The translations under genes were made by a program, and so were the position numbers. Below, piece after piece: positions 11,965 through 22,902 of a stretch of 64,000 bases of DNA (its first letter is position 1; every line of letters begins with the position of its first letter). Under the pieces are notes generated by a model. That model saw only the letters and a list, made by a program, of their open reading frames with translations, searched no databases and was not told where the DNA came from. Source of the stretch: Costus lasius (lineage: Eukaryota > Streptophyta > Magnoliopsida > Zingiberales > Costaceae); NCBI GenBank assembly GCA_027563935.2, contig JANVAS020000203.1, positions 9,052,001 to 9,116,000 of the forward strand. Reading direction: 5' to 3'.

Positions 11965-13928
11965 CTACAACAATGCAAGAACAGCAAGGTCAGTATCAAT
12001 GTTAGAATCAATTCAGGACTTAAGAATGATTCTTTTCTCACTATTTTATCTGACTGAAAAATCCAGTAAAACAGTCCGAAAGAGTAAAACTCTTTTAGTG
12101 AGATGGGATCCAGATTTCATACTTGGTCTCCGCGTCCCGCTCAGGCGAGATAAGATGCACAGAGAGTACAAGCACTAATCTATGGTAGGCAATCCCTGCC
12201 AATCGCCAACCCGTGCGATTCCCCTTCATCTGGGCAATCCAGCGTGCGATTCCCCTTCATCTGGGCAATCCAGCAGACTGTGCCAACTAAGTTGGTACAA
12301 CACAGTCTCTGATCCCACAGATGGCTGCCTCCATATAGCTACCATATGCTCAATATGTAGCCTACATGGTCAAGCTGACCCGACCTACTCCCTGGACCAC
12401 CACATGCTATGCTGAGCAACGAGAAGCGATAAATCCCTTCTCTATAACACGCAGGTGTAATCACACACCGTCTGAAGATAGATGGGCGTGCCCACTGAGT
12501 GGGTACAACACGGCCCCAACGATAGTCAGAACAGTGAGGTTTCACGTCAGAAGGCTTACGTGCTTGATATTTAACGTTGGATTTTAACGGTCCTTTTATC
12601 TTCTTACTATCATTCAAATCCTATGGTGATAGCAGAAGATTAAATCATGCAGTTACTAAATTACTTAAACAGTAAATTAAAAGCATGATGATCTTATGTG
12701 GTAAAAGCCCATTAAGCCTAAGTAAGACCTTAATTAACTTAAGTCTTCACTTGAGGTCTTCATGGGTCTTTAGCATTTCATCTGGCCCAACCCGGGCCCA
12801 GGCGCCCACTGCAGCTCAGGTGCGCCCACCAGGTAAAATGCGCCTGTCCTAGAGTCGAACCCTAGACCTCCCACTGGTGAAGCCACTTGCTGCATGCGCC
12901 TCTGCCAAGTGTGCTCTGTGCTCATGTCTGATTAAATTACAATTTAATCTATCTAGACATGATTGACTCACAGGTCAATTACACTTTATAAATTAATTAA
13001 AATGTGATGCGCAGATCACAATAATAATTTACAATATACATCCAGGCACGCAGGCCCCTGCACAGCACACATTAAATTTTGGGCAGCCCACATAAGATTA
13101 AATAAACACTCAATCATGTTATACAAACATCATGTGATCCATTCAAGAAAATAAAATTTTCGAAAATCCCATTGGCATCAATTTTATTTCCTTATGTGCC
13201 CTACTACCTTACAACGGTCCATTAATAGGGATCCACTCATCAGACCTAGTCAGACCCACTGCCCTTGCATGCACCAAGTCATAACCGACTTGAGTCGACC
13301 TCATGGTCAACTATGCATGCGTTAAGGGCTGAACGTCCCTCATGAGTTCTGGCAAGCGGGTGTGACCCCGTGCCTTAATCATGAGCGTTCATCGGTTGTC
13401 TCAATCAGACATCGCTACACGCCTTTCAGCAGTCGACCTATAGCCACCTCATGCTTGCGCATAGGTGCCATCTGGTCGACCCATCTAGGCTGTCAGATAG
13501 TCTGATCAGACTGTTGGGTCTTGACAGGACGATGACTTCAACCCTAATAACCCGTCTAAGTTTTAAAGTAGGCGCTTAGATCTAATGGATGCGCGCAAGT
13601 AAAAGAGTTTGATGAAAAACTACAACATGCGCCAACAATATACATGTGCCAATGTAAAGCATACATCATATTTTCGCATGATCATCTATCATGTGTTTTC
13701 GCATGTCATTTAGATCTATTCATAAGCGCAAACAAGGATCACAACAAGCAATCATATGATTCATACATGAACCTGGCTTTGATACCAATTGAAAGTTCCA
13801 CTAAGGGGGCGAAACCCTAAAGCATGCGCAAATAAAAATTGCATGGGCAGAATCTAGGGTTTCCTAGGATCGCATGTATGAACATAGATCAACTTAATAA
13901 CATGTATAGATCAACACAAGGATCATAC
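11965..13928 (-). other. Predicted leader intron of element C
   Basis: On the minus strand the donor GTATGA (from 13928) follows ATG-GCA-ATG (13937-13929) in the U5 of the shared LTR. The acceptor TTGTAG ends at 11965, with a TACTGAC branch-like motif at 11989-11995. Removing about 1.96 kb joins the LTR ATG in frame to Gag. The leader also holds a 31-bp tandem duplication (12212-12242 and 12243-12273), two palindromic hairpins (12283-12295, 12491-12503), the palindrome GTCTGATCAGAC (13500-13511) and the PBS. Confidence 0.65.
13776..13787 (-). other. Element C primer-binding site
   Basis: The minus-strand sequence TGGTATCAAAGC lies 2 nt from the LTR edge. It matches the complement of the 3' end of plant initiator-Met tRNA, except for one G-to-A change relative to G and B (TGGTATCAGAGC). 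Confidence 0.88.
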
Positions 13929-15362
13929 CATTGCCATTGCTTGGATGGCGACTTGGAAGAAGAGGGCGAGCGGCTCTCCTCCAAAGGTGATGCACACAAG
14001 ATGAGAAATGGCTTTCTCCTTGTCGCTCCTTGTGCTAGCAAGGATTTCCAAGTCTCCTGATCGCTTGAAGGTAAGATGAGATGATCTCTTGGTTTTGTTC
14101 TCTTCTCCTTTGCGTGAAGACTCACCACACGAGAGAGAGGCGTCGAGAGGAAGAGGCGAGAATAGGGGCGATCCCTTGAACGTGAGGCGTGCTACCTATT
14201 TTGGAAAGCATGACTTCCAAAAATAGTAAACCCTCAATGTGTTCAAGTGTTCACGCTTAGTGAACAAATCGCAATGTTCTCCCCTTTGAACCATGCGCTC
14301 ACTTGATGAGCCGGTTCAATTACATTTGGTTCAAAGACCAAATTAAGCCAAGCCTTGGTCTAGATCAAATTAAACCATAAGGCTTAAGATCTAACCATTC
14401 ATCTCTTGATGCTCTTGATCTCATCGATCTAGCATCAATTCTCTCGATCGAAGCTTACCGATCTCAAGCCCTAATCAATCAAACATGATCAGACCAGATC
14501 TCACTTACAATCAGAGTTTAAATCCCATTAAACTGAACCAAAACAATTCAGTCCACACGATCTGACTTAAGTAAGCCATATCATCAAATTGTGTGACCCT
14601 AAGGGTTTCCTTTAAATGTCGGTAACGATAACTTACGTTATCACGATCAGTGAGGGGTATCTAGCAACACATCACTGTCTCCCGATATAAAGGAAAGAGT
14701 CTTCCAAGACTACACCCAAACCACAGCACAAGTGTGAACCCAAGTCAATTGACATATGTGTTTCCTTTGCCACTGGATGTTCTTATTGGACAAGCGTGTC
14801 AAGCCTGTAATTCCAATATGATGAGAGTGGTTAGATCAGATGAACATAGTCATTTGGGTATGGCCATACACTTTCTCAACCATCTCATCCAGGGGGCCCC
14901 TATAGAACATCACACTCCAAACAAGGAGACGGCAATCCTATATCTATCACTAGTGCCCTAACATGACTCATGCTCATTATCCAAGATAGTCTATAACCAT
15001 TATGTTTCAAATGATATTGAACTACCTCAAAACAATGCCAATCATCATTTAGAAACAGAAGTGATCTCAAGTCAGAGGAAATATGCCACTTGTTTGCATA
15101 CAAGGATTATTCACATTGTGACAAGCAATCGAATATCCTAAGTAGGGTCTGTCCAGTACATCCAATGTACCCATGAGTCTACATCTTATTCCATGCTCGA
15201 AGCATCCTATAAGATTAGAACACATATTAGTCTCAATCATATCAAGGCTGTCTCATGTTCACCAAGATATCTTGACTAAGGACAAAACTGCATGTCAGCC
15301 TAGCTGAACAGCATTGAGACATTATTCAGAAGTATACATATTGCAGCAGATGATGTAACAAC
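13790..15362 (-). repeat. Shared LTR of tandem element C, part 1
   Basis: This is the first 1,573 bp of a 1,671-bp LTR. It is cut by element A (TSD ACAAC at 15358-15362 and 33620-33624) and resumes at 33625-33722. On its left it is joined to a PBS, and so serves as the 5' LTR of the left unit. On its right it is joined to a PPT, and so serves as the 3' LTR of the right unit. Confidence 0.92.
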
Positions 15363-17042
15363 TGTTGGGGTATGCCCTTAAGGCTAATGTTTGAGGCCTT
15401 GGGATTGTAATAGTATCATGTATAAACTCTTATGTTTATAAAGGCATGGTTGTTATTCAGGTTGTTACATTGTCTGCTGCAATAAGTGTACTTCTGAATA
15501 ATGTCTCAAAGCTGTTCAGCTGGGCTGACATGCTATAAAGTCCTTAGTCGAGATATCTTGGTGAACATGAGACAGCCTTGATATGATTGAGACTAATATG
15601 TGTTCTAATCTTATAGGATGCTTCGAGCATGGAATAAGATGTAGACTCATGGGTACATTGGATGTACTGGATAGACCCTACTAGGTTATTCAATTGCTTG
15701 TCACAATGTGAATAATCCTTGAATGCGACAAGTGGCACATTTCCTCTGACTTGAGATCACTTGTGTTTCTAAATGATGATTGTCATTATTTTGAGATAGT
15801 TCAATATCATTTGAAATATAATGATTATAGACTATCTTGGATGGTGAGCTTGAGTCAGGTTAGGGCACTAGTGATAGACATAGGATTGCCGTCTCCTTGT
15901 TTAAGGAGTGTGATGTTCTAAAGGGGCCCCCTGGATGAGATGATGAGAAAGTGTATGGCCATACCCAAATGACTGTGTTCATCTGATCTAATCATGCTCA
16001 TCATATTGGAGCTACAAGCTTGACACGCTTGTCCAATAAGAACATCCAGTGGCAAAGGAAATATGTATGCTTAGTGAAGTTGATTCACACTTGTGCTGTT
16101 TTTGGGTGTAGTCTTGGAAGACTCTTTCCTTTATATCAGGAGACAGTGATGTGTTGCTAGATACCCCTCACTGATCGTGATGACGTGAGTTATCGTTACC
16201 GACATTTAAAGGAAACCCTCAGGGTCGCACAATTTGATGAAATGGCTTACTTAAGTCAGATCGTGTGGACTGAATTGTTCAGGTTCAGTTTAAAGGGATT
16301 TAATCTCTGATTGTAAGTGAGATCTGGTCTGATCATGTCTGATTGATTAGGGCTTAAGATCGGTAAGCTTCGATTGAGAGAATGGATGCTGGATCGGTTA
16401 GATCAGGAGCATCAAGAGATTGACGGTCAGATCAAGAGCCTTTGGGTTTAATTGAGATCTAGACCATATTGTTTGGTTTATTTGGTCTTGGGCCAAACCG
16501 AAATGAACCAGCTCATTACATGAGCGCATGGTTCAATTGAAGAGGAATTTGCGTTGAGGGAAAAATTCATGGTCGCATGAATTGTTGGCTTTCTATTTTT
16601 AGAAAGCATGTCACAACGTGACCACCTCTCTCTCACGTCGCCTCTTCACGCCTTTGTCGCCCTCTCTTGGTTTGGACGAGTAGGGACATCTCGTGTAGAG
16701 AAGTTGAGACGACAAGAGGAAAGTCCTTTTTGCCAAGCAAGGAGTTGCTCTCTCCCTTCCCTTTCGATCAAAGACACCTTGGACGATCCTTGCTAGCACA
16801 AGGGACGACAAGAACCAAGCCGTCGCTCATCTTGTGTGTGACGATTTGGAGGAGACCTTCGTTGTTCTCTTGCTTCCAAGGCGCCATCTAGAAATGGCCA
16901 TGGTATGAATTGCATCTTCTCTATTCATGCTTCAAAAGTTGATCATATAATGCATGCTCATCGATCCTATGAAACCCTTGAATCCGCTGCCCATTTTTGT
17001 TTGCGCCACTTTAGGGTTTCGCCCCTTATGTGGGAACCTTCA
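15363..17042 (+). repeat. Element A 5' LTR
   Basis: The LTR runs from TGTTGGGG to ACCTTCA. It contains the GATGAC-GTGA-GTTATC hairpin (16179-16194), a perfect 20-bp palindrome GCTTTCTATTTTTAGAAAGC (16588-16607), and the U5 exon-like ATG-GCC-ATG (16894-16902) followed by GTATGA. Close to its end is a CCCC...GGG stem. Confidence 0.95.
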
Positions 17043-17044
17043 AT

Positions 17045-17056
17045 TGGTATCAGAGG
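17045..17056 (+). other. Element A primer-binding site
   Basis: TGGTATCAGAGG begins two nucleotides after the 5' LTR. It is complementary to the initiator-Met tRNA 3' end, with G in place of C at the last position relative to elements G and B. Confidence 0.88.
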
Positions 17057-17935
17057 CAGTTACATGCATATTTATATGATTGCTTTGATTTTGTGTTCCA
17101 TGAATGCTTAGATCTATATCATGCGTAAATTTATCATGTTAACTTGTATCATGCCGAAACCTATTTTATGTTTCATTTGCGCATGTATGTTGGCATGTAG
17201 GCGCATCTTTGTTTTATCAAAACTATATGACATGCGCGACTCACTATAGATCTAAGGCCTTACTGTAAACCCTTAGACGGGTTATTAGGGTTGAAGTCAT
17301 CCCCTAGGTTAGATCCAATAGTCTGATCAGACCATCTGACAGCCTTGATGGGTTGACCAGATAGCACCTGTGCGCGAGCATCTGGTGGCTACAGGTCGAC
17401 TGCAGACAGGCGTGTAGCGATGTCTGATTGAGACGAATAGTGAACACACATGAGTTAGGCCCGGGGTCACACCCGCCTGCCAGATCTCATGAGGGTTGTT
17501 CAGCCCTGGCGCATGCATGGTTGACCTTTTGGTCGACTCAAGTCAGTTAGGACTTGGTGCATGCAAGGGCAGTGGATCTGACTAGGTTGGATGAGTGGAT
17601 CCCTAGTAATGGACCGTTGTAAGGTTGTAGGGCAAATAAGGAAAAATAAAATTAATCTCAATGGGGTTTTTTCAAAATTTTATTTTTCATGATTGGATCA
17701 CATGCTGATTGGATGCCATATGTATGTTTATTTAATCTTATGTGGGCTGCCCGTTTAATGTGTGCTGTGCTGGGGCCTGCGTGCCTGGAATTTTATTGTA
17801 AATTAATTCTTATTTTTGTGATCTGCGAATCACAGTTTAATTAATTTATAAAATGTAATTGACCTGCGAGTCAATCTTGTCTAGATAGATTAATTTGTAA
17901 GTTAATCAGACAAGAGCACAGAGCACACTTGGCAG

Positions 17936-18000
17936 AGGCGCATGCAGCAGTGGCTTGACCAGGTGGGAGGTCTAGGGTTCGACTCTGGGACCAGGCGCAT
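17936..18000 (+). repeat. 8-bp direct repeats flanking a 49-bp tRNA-like segment in the leader
   Basis: AGGCGCAT occurs at 17936-17943 and 17993-18000. Between them is a segment with GGTTCGACTCT (17976-17986), resembling a Pol III B box. B and C have the matching segment near 27625-27710 and 12835-12900. Element G has only one AGGAGCAT-like copy and no segment between. This could be a small SINE fragment with its target duplication, or a repeat-mediated deletion in G. Confidence 0.4.
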
Positions 18001-18333
18001 TTTCCCTGGTGGGCGCACCTCAGCTGCAAATGGCGCTTGGGCCCTGGTTTGGGCCAGATGAGCAGCTAAAGTCCCATGAAGAAAAGCAAGTGAAGACTTA
18101 AGTATCTTAAGGTCTTACTTAGGCTATGGGCTTTTACCACATAAGATCCATGCTTTCTTTTATTGTTTAAATAAGTAGAACAGCATGATTGATTTATCTT
18201 CTGCTATCACCATAGGAATTGCATGATAGTGAAGAAGATAAAAGACCGTTAAAATCCAACGCTAAAATATCAAGCTCGTTAGCCTTCTGACGCGAAACCT
18301 CACTATTCTGATTATCGTTGGAGCCGTGTTGTA

Positions 18334-18555
18334 CCCACTCAGTGGGCACGTCCATCTATCTTCAGACGGTGTGGGATTACACCTGCGTGTTACAGAGAAG
18401 GGATTTATCGCTTCTCGTTGCTCAGCATAGCACGTGGTGGTCCAGGGAGTAGGTCGGGTCAGCTTGACCATGTAGCCTACATATGTGGCGCATATGGTAG
18501 CACATGGAGGCAGCCATCTGTGGGGTCAGAGATTGTGTTGTACCAACTCAGTTGG
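18334..18555 (+). other. Pair of co-varying palindromic hairpins, leader of A
   Basis: CCCACT-C-AGTGGG (18334-18346) and CCAACT-C-AGTTGG (18543-18555) sit in the same setting, GTTGTAC...GCAC. The two stems differ by a compensated C:G to A:T pair. Both are also present in B, C and G. Confidence 0.6.
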
Positions 18556-18865
18556 CACAGTCTGCTGGATTGCCCAGATGAAGGGGAATCGCACGGGTTG
18601 GCGATTGGCTAGGGCAGCCTACCAGAGATTAGTGCTTGTACTCTCTGTGCATCTTATCTCGCCTGAGCGGGACGCGGAGACCAAGTATGAAATCTGGATC
18701 CCATCTCACTAAAAGAGTTCTACTCTTTCGGGCTGTTTTGCTGGATTTTTCAGCCAGATAAAATAGTGAGAAAAAGGAATCATTCTTAAGTCCTGATTGA
18801 TTCTTTACATTGATACTGACCTTGCTGTTCTTGCATTGTTGTAGATACCTGCAGCAACGAACACC

Positions 18866-21160
18866 ATGAACTTCAATGTGCGATCCCTACTGGAAAGGGA
18901 GAAGTTTGCTGGGCCGAACTTCTCAGACTGGTTTGGACACCTTAAGATTGTTCTTAAGGCAGAGAGGAAACTGTATGTCCTCGAGACGGCTATACCGCCT
19001 CAGCCCGCTCCGAACGCCGCAAGGGCGGTTCGGGAAGCTTATGAAAAGCACGTCAATGATAGCATTGATGTCGCTTGCCTGATGCTAGCGTCTATGACGC
19101 CACCGCTGCAGCGTCAGCATGAGGATATGTCTGCAATAGACATGATAGCAAACCTCAAGATGCTGTATGCTGCACAGGCGAGGACAGAACGCTATAATCT
19201 GACAAAGCTGTTCTTTCAGAGCAAACTGGCTGAAGGGAGCCCAGTGGGAGCTCACGTGCTCAAGATGATTGGGCACAAGGAGGCTCTAGAGAAACTGGGG
19301 CATACCATCAACCAGGAGCTTGCTGTAGACATTATTCTACAGTCTCTCCCGCCCTCTTTCGATGCGTTCATCATTAACTTTAATATGAACAAAATCGATT
19401 GTACTCCGGCAGAGCTGCTGAATATGCTCTTGACTACTGAGGAGACTCTGAAGGGAAAGCCTTCGACCTCTGTCTTAATGGTTCCTTCTAGGAACAAGAA
19501 GAAGGGGAAGAAGGGCAAGGCCCCTGTCAAGAGTTACAGCAAGGCTCTGAAGCAAAAAGTCAAGCGGTCAAAGGAATACAGATGTTTCCACTGTGGCCAG
19601 TTGGGTCATTGGAAAAAGGACTGTAAAGCGCTCCAAGGAGATAAGAGGGGAAGCATCGCTTCTGGCTCAGGTATATACATGACGGAAGTCATGGTTTCAT
19701 CTTCTTCTATTTCATGGGTGTTGGACACTGCATGTGGGGTTCACATTTGTTCAAATGTACAGGAACTCAAGAGAAGAAGACAGGTGGGACAGCATGAGGT
19801 GAACCTACGAGTTGGAAACGGGGCACGGGTTGCTGCTGTTGCTGTAGGAGACTATTTCATCTCTTTGCCATCTGGGCTTGTATTAGAACTAAACAATTGT
19901 TACTTTGTTCCCAGCATTACTAAGAATATTATCTCCATTCCTGCTCTTGTCAGGAAGGGATTTTCCTTTGAATGCAATATTTCAAAGTGTGTTTTATCTT
20001 TTGATAATATTGTTTATACAACTGGTTCAATAAACAATGGGTTATTAATGTTGGACATGGAATGTTCTATACAAAATATTGATATTAAGAAAGCCAAGTA
20101 TGCTGATGACAGCACCTTGCTATGGCATAGTCGTTTAGGCCATATTAACAAGAAACGCATTAAGCGGTTGCATGATTATGGACTGCTGGGATCATTCTCC
20201 TATGAGGAGATTGATACATGCAAGGCTTGTTTAATGGGTAAAATGACGAAGTCACCTTTTCCTAACAAAGGTCAAAGGGCTTCAGGTTTACTTGACCTTA
20301 TACACAGTGATGTGTGTGGGCCATTTAGTAAACATGCCAGAGGTGGCTATCAGTACTTCATTACCTTTACTGATGATTTCAGTAGGTATGGGTATGTCTA
20401 TCTGATGAGACATAAGAGTGAATCTTTTGACAAGTTCAAAGAGTTCAAGAATGAAGTACAGAATCAGCTAGGCCGAAATATCAAGGCACTTCATTCTGAT
20501 CGAGGTGGAGAATACTTGAGTCATGTGTTTACTGACTATCTGAAGGAGTGTGGGATTATCTCACAGCTCACTCCGCCAGGAACACCGCAATGGAATGGTG
20601 TGTCCGAGAGGAGAAATAGAACGTTACTTGATATGGTTCGTTCTATGATGAGTCAGGCTACTCTTCCATATTCCTTTTGGGGATTTGCACTGGAGACAGC
20701 TGCAAAGGTACTAAACCGAGTGCCATCCAAGGCAGTTTCTAAGACTCCATATGAGTTATGGTATGGGAAACAGCCGAGCTTGACATTTATCAGGATCTGG
20801 GGCTGCGAGGCTTATGTCAAAAAGCTCGCCTCTGGGAAACTAGAGAGCAGATCTGACAAATGTATCTTTGTCGGTTACCCTAAGGAAACTAAGGGTTATT
20901 ATTTCTTCGATCCCAAAGAGAACAAGGTATTTGTTGCTCGGACGGCCATATTTCTTGAGAAGGAGTTTCTTCTGCAAGAGGCCAGTGGGAGAGAAATAAA
21001 GCTGGATGAGAATCCAGAGGAAGGACAAAGTAGTCAACCACAGTTGGATGAGCCTGAGCTGGTAGAACAGGTTACTGAACAACCTGTGGCTCAGATATCA
21101 CGGGAACCGCGAAGATCGGGAAGGATCCGTCGACAGCCTGAGTGCTATGACGGAGTCTAC
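18866..21160 (+). pseudogene. Element A gag-pol, part 1
   Basis: The reading frame starts at an ATG 21 nt after the proposed splice acceptor. It covers Gag (about residues 1-235), a CCHC knuckle (CFHCGQLGHWKKDC), protease (DTACGVHIC, with the D-T-A triad), the integrase HHCC module (WHSRLGH...CKAC) and the catalytic D, D, E (SDVCGP, HSDRGGEY, SERRNRT). It is cut after codon 765 by element B, just before the RT-proximal linker. Beyond 21160 the frame runs about 29 codons into B's LTR. Residues are conserved relative to G and B, with no stop in this part. Confidence 0.94.
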
Positions 21161-22882
21161 TGTTGGAGTCCCCTTCAAGGGGGAGCGCAAGCTGATGAAA
21201 CCCCTTCAAGAGGGGGGGGGGCGCAAATCCCTAATACATGCACATAGAACACTTTTGCATGGGCGGAAATTAGGGCATCAAGAATCGGTTGCATGATATA
21301 AATATGATCAACTATGAAAAACCGATTGCAAATCAAGATGAATCATACCATCGCCATTCGTTGGATGATGGGTTGGAATCAAAGACCGAAAGGGATCTTC
21401 TCCCTAGTCGACGCACACACGATGAGGAATGGCTTCTCCTTGTCGTCTTTGTGCTAGCAAAGCTTCAAGGGTCCTTTGCGCGTGGAGGAGATGAGATCCT
21501 TTTGCTTGGCGAAGATGAACTTCCTCTTTTCTCGTCGAGCGCCGTTGTCACACGAGCACACGAGAGAAATATCGTCCAAGGCAATGAAAGGCGAGAGCGA
21601 ACGTTGTCACAAAGTGGAGGCGTTGCTATCCCGAAATAGCAACCCATTTCTCTCAACGGTTATGTGTTCACATGAAGTGAACCGTAACACCTTCACCCAT
21701 TCGAATCATTGAACCAAGCGCTCACAAGATGAGCCGGTTCATATGACTTTGGTTCAAGACCAAATCAGCCCAAGCAATGGTCGATCTTATTGAACCTCAA
21801 GGCTCAAGATCACCGTTGATCTCAAGATGCTCCTGATCTCACCGATCTAGCATCAAATCTCTCGATCGAAGCTTACCGATCTCAAGCCCTAATCAATCAA
21901 ACATGATCAGACCAGATCTCACTTACAATCAGAGTTTAAAACTCCTTTAAACTGAACCTAAACAATTCAGTCCACACGATCTGACTTAAGTAAGCCATAT
22001 CATCAAATTGTGCGACACTAAGGGTTTCCTTTAAATGTCGGTAACGATAACTTTCGTTATCACGATCAGTGAGGGGTATCTAGCAACACATCACTGTCTC
22101 CCGATAGAAAGGAAAGAGTCTTCCAAGACTTCACCCAAACCACAGCACAAGTGTGACTCTAACTCACAAGGCATGCATCTTTCCTTTGCCACTGGATGTT
22201 CTTATTGGACAAGCGTGTCAAGCTTGTAGCTCCAATATGATGAGCATGATTAGATCAGATGAACACAGTCACCTGGGTATGGCCATACTCTTTTCTCAAT
22301 CATCTCATCCAGGGGGCCCCTTTAGAACATCACACTCCTTGAACAAGGAGACGGCAATCCTATGTCTATCACTAGTGCCCTAACCTGATTCAAGCTCACC
22401 ATCCAAGATAATCTATAATCATTATGTTTCAAATGATATTGAACTATCTCAAAACAATGACAATCATCATTTAGAAACACAAGTAATCTCAAGTCAGAGG
22501 AAATGTGCCACTTGTTGCAATCAAGGAATATTCACATTGTGACAAGCAATTGAATATCCTAGTAGGGTCTGTCCAGTACATCCAATGTACCCATGAGTCT
22601 ACATCTTATTCCATGCTCGAAGCATCCTATAAGATTAGAACTCATATTAGTCTTAACCATATCAAGGCTGTCTCATGTTCACCAAGATATATCGACTAAG
22701 GACATAACAGCATGTCAGCCCAGCTGAACAGCTTTGAGACATTATTCAGAAGAACATATATTGCCGCAGACAATGTAACAACCTGAATAATAACCATGCC
22801 TTTATAAACATAACAGTTTATTACATGATACAAATACATTCCCATAGGCCTCAAACATTAGCCTTAAGGGCATACCCCAACA
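21161..22882 (-). repeat. Element B 3' LTR
   Basis: On the + strand this reads TGTTGGAGTCCCC...CCCCAACA. It carries a GATAAC-GAAA-GTTATC hairpin (22046-22061) and an 8-bp-arm hairpin GTTGCTAT/ATAGCAAC (21622-21643). Two CCCC/GGGG stems lie next to the terminus. Confidence 0.95.
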
Positions 22883-22902
22883 ATCTCCCACTTGCACTTA
22901 AT

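Larger units (their letters stand above)
16903..18844 (+). other. Predicted leader intron of element A
   Basis: The donor GTATGA at 16903 lies in the LTR. The acceptor TTGTAG ends at 18844, with TACTGAC at 18814-18820 placing the branch A 25 nt upstream. The intron is 1,942 bp. Splicing joins ATG-GCC-ATG to the 21 nt before the gag ATG (18845-18865), adding ten in-frame residues. The intron removes the U5 end, PBS and almost the whole untranslated leader. Homologous motifs occur at the same places in B, C and G. Confidence 0.7.

Noticed and set aside
17930..18000. A tRNA gene in the copia leader, suggested by GGTTCGACTCT.
   Set aside because: No acceptor stem, A box at the right distance or cloverleaf can be formed. 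At most it is a B-box-like fragment.
18418..18712. Short overlapping leader frames of 64-97 codons present in A, B and G.
   Set aside because: They lie in the proposed intron and overlap the palindromic hairpins. Conservation is better explained by RNA structure, and lengths differ between copies.
21190..21205. CTGATGAAAC in B's LTR as a possible hammerhead ribozyme core (retrozyme).
   Set aside because: There is no stem II between CTGATGA and GAAAC and no partner stems around it. It also lies on the strand antisense to the element.
22505..22699. A 64-codon open frame, antisense to the LTR, open in H, I, A, B, F and G (MPLVAIKEYSHC...).
   Set aside because: The whole LTR block is conserved at the nucleotide level. 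Many differences between copies change residues, C has an extra base that breaks the frame, and no known domain or start context is seen. LTR homology explains it.
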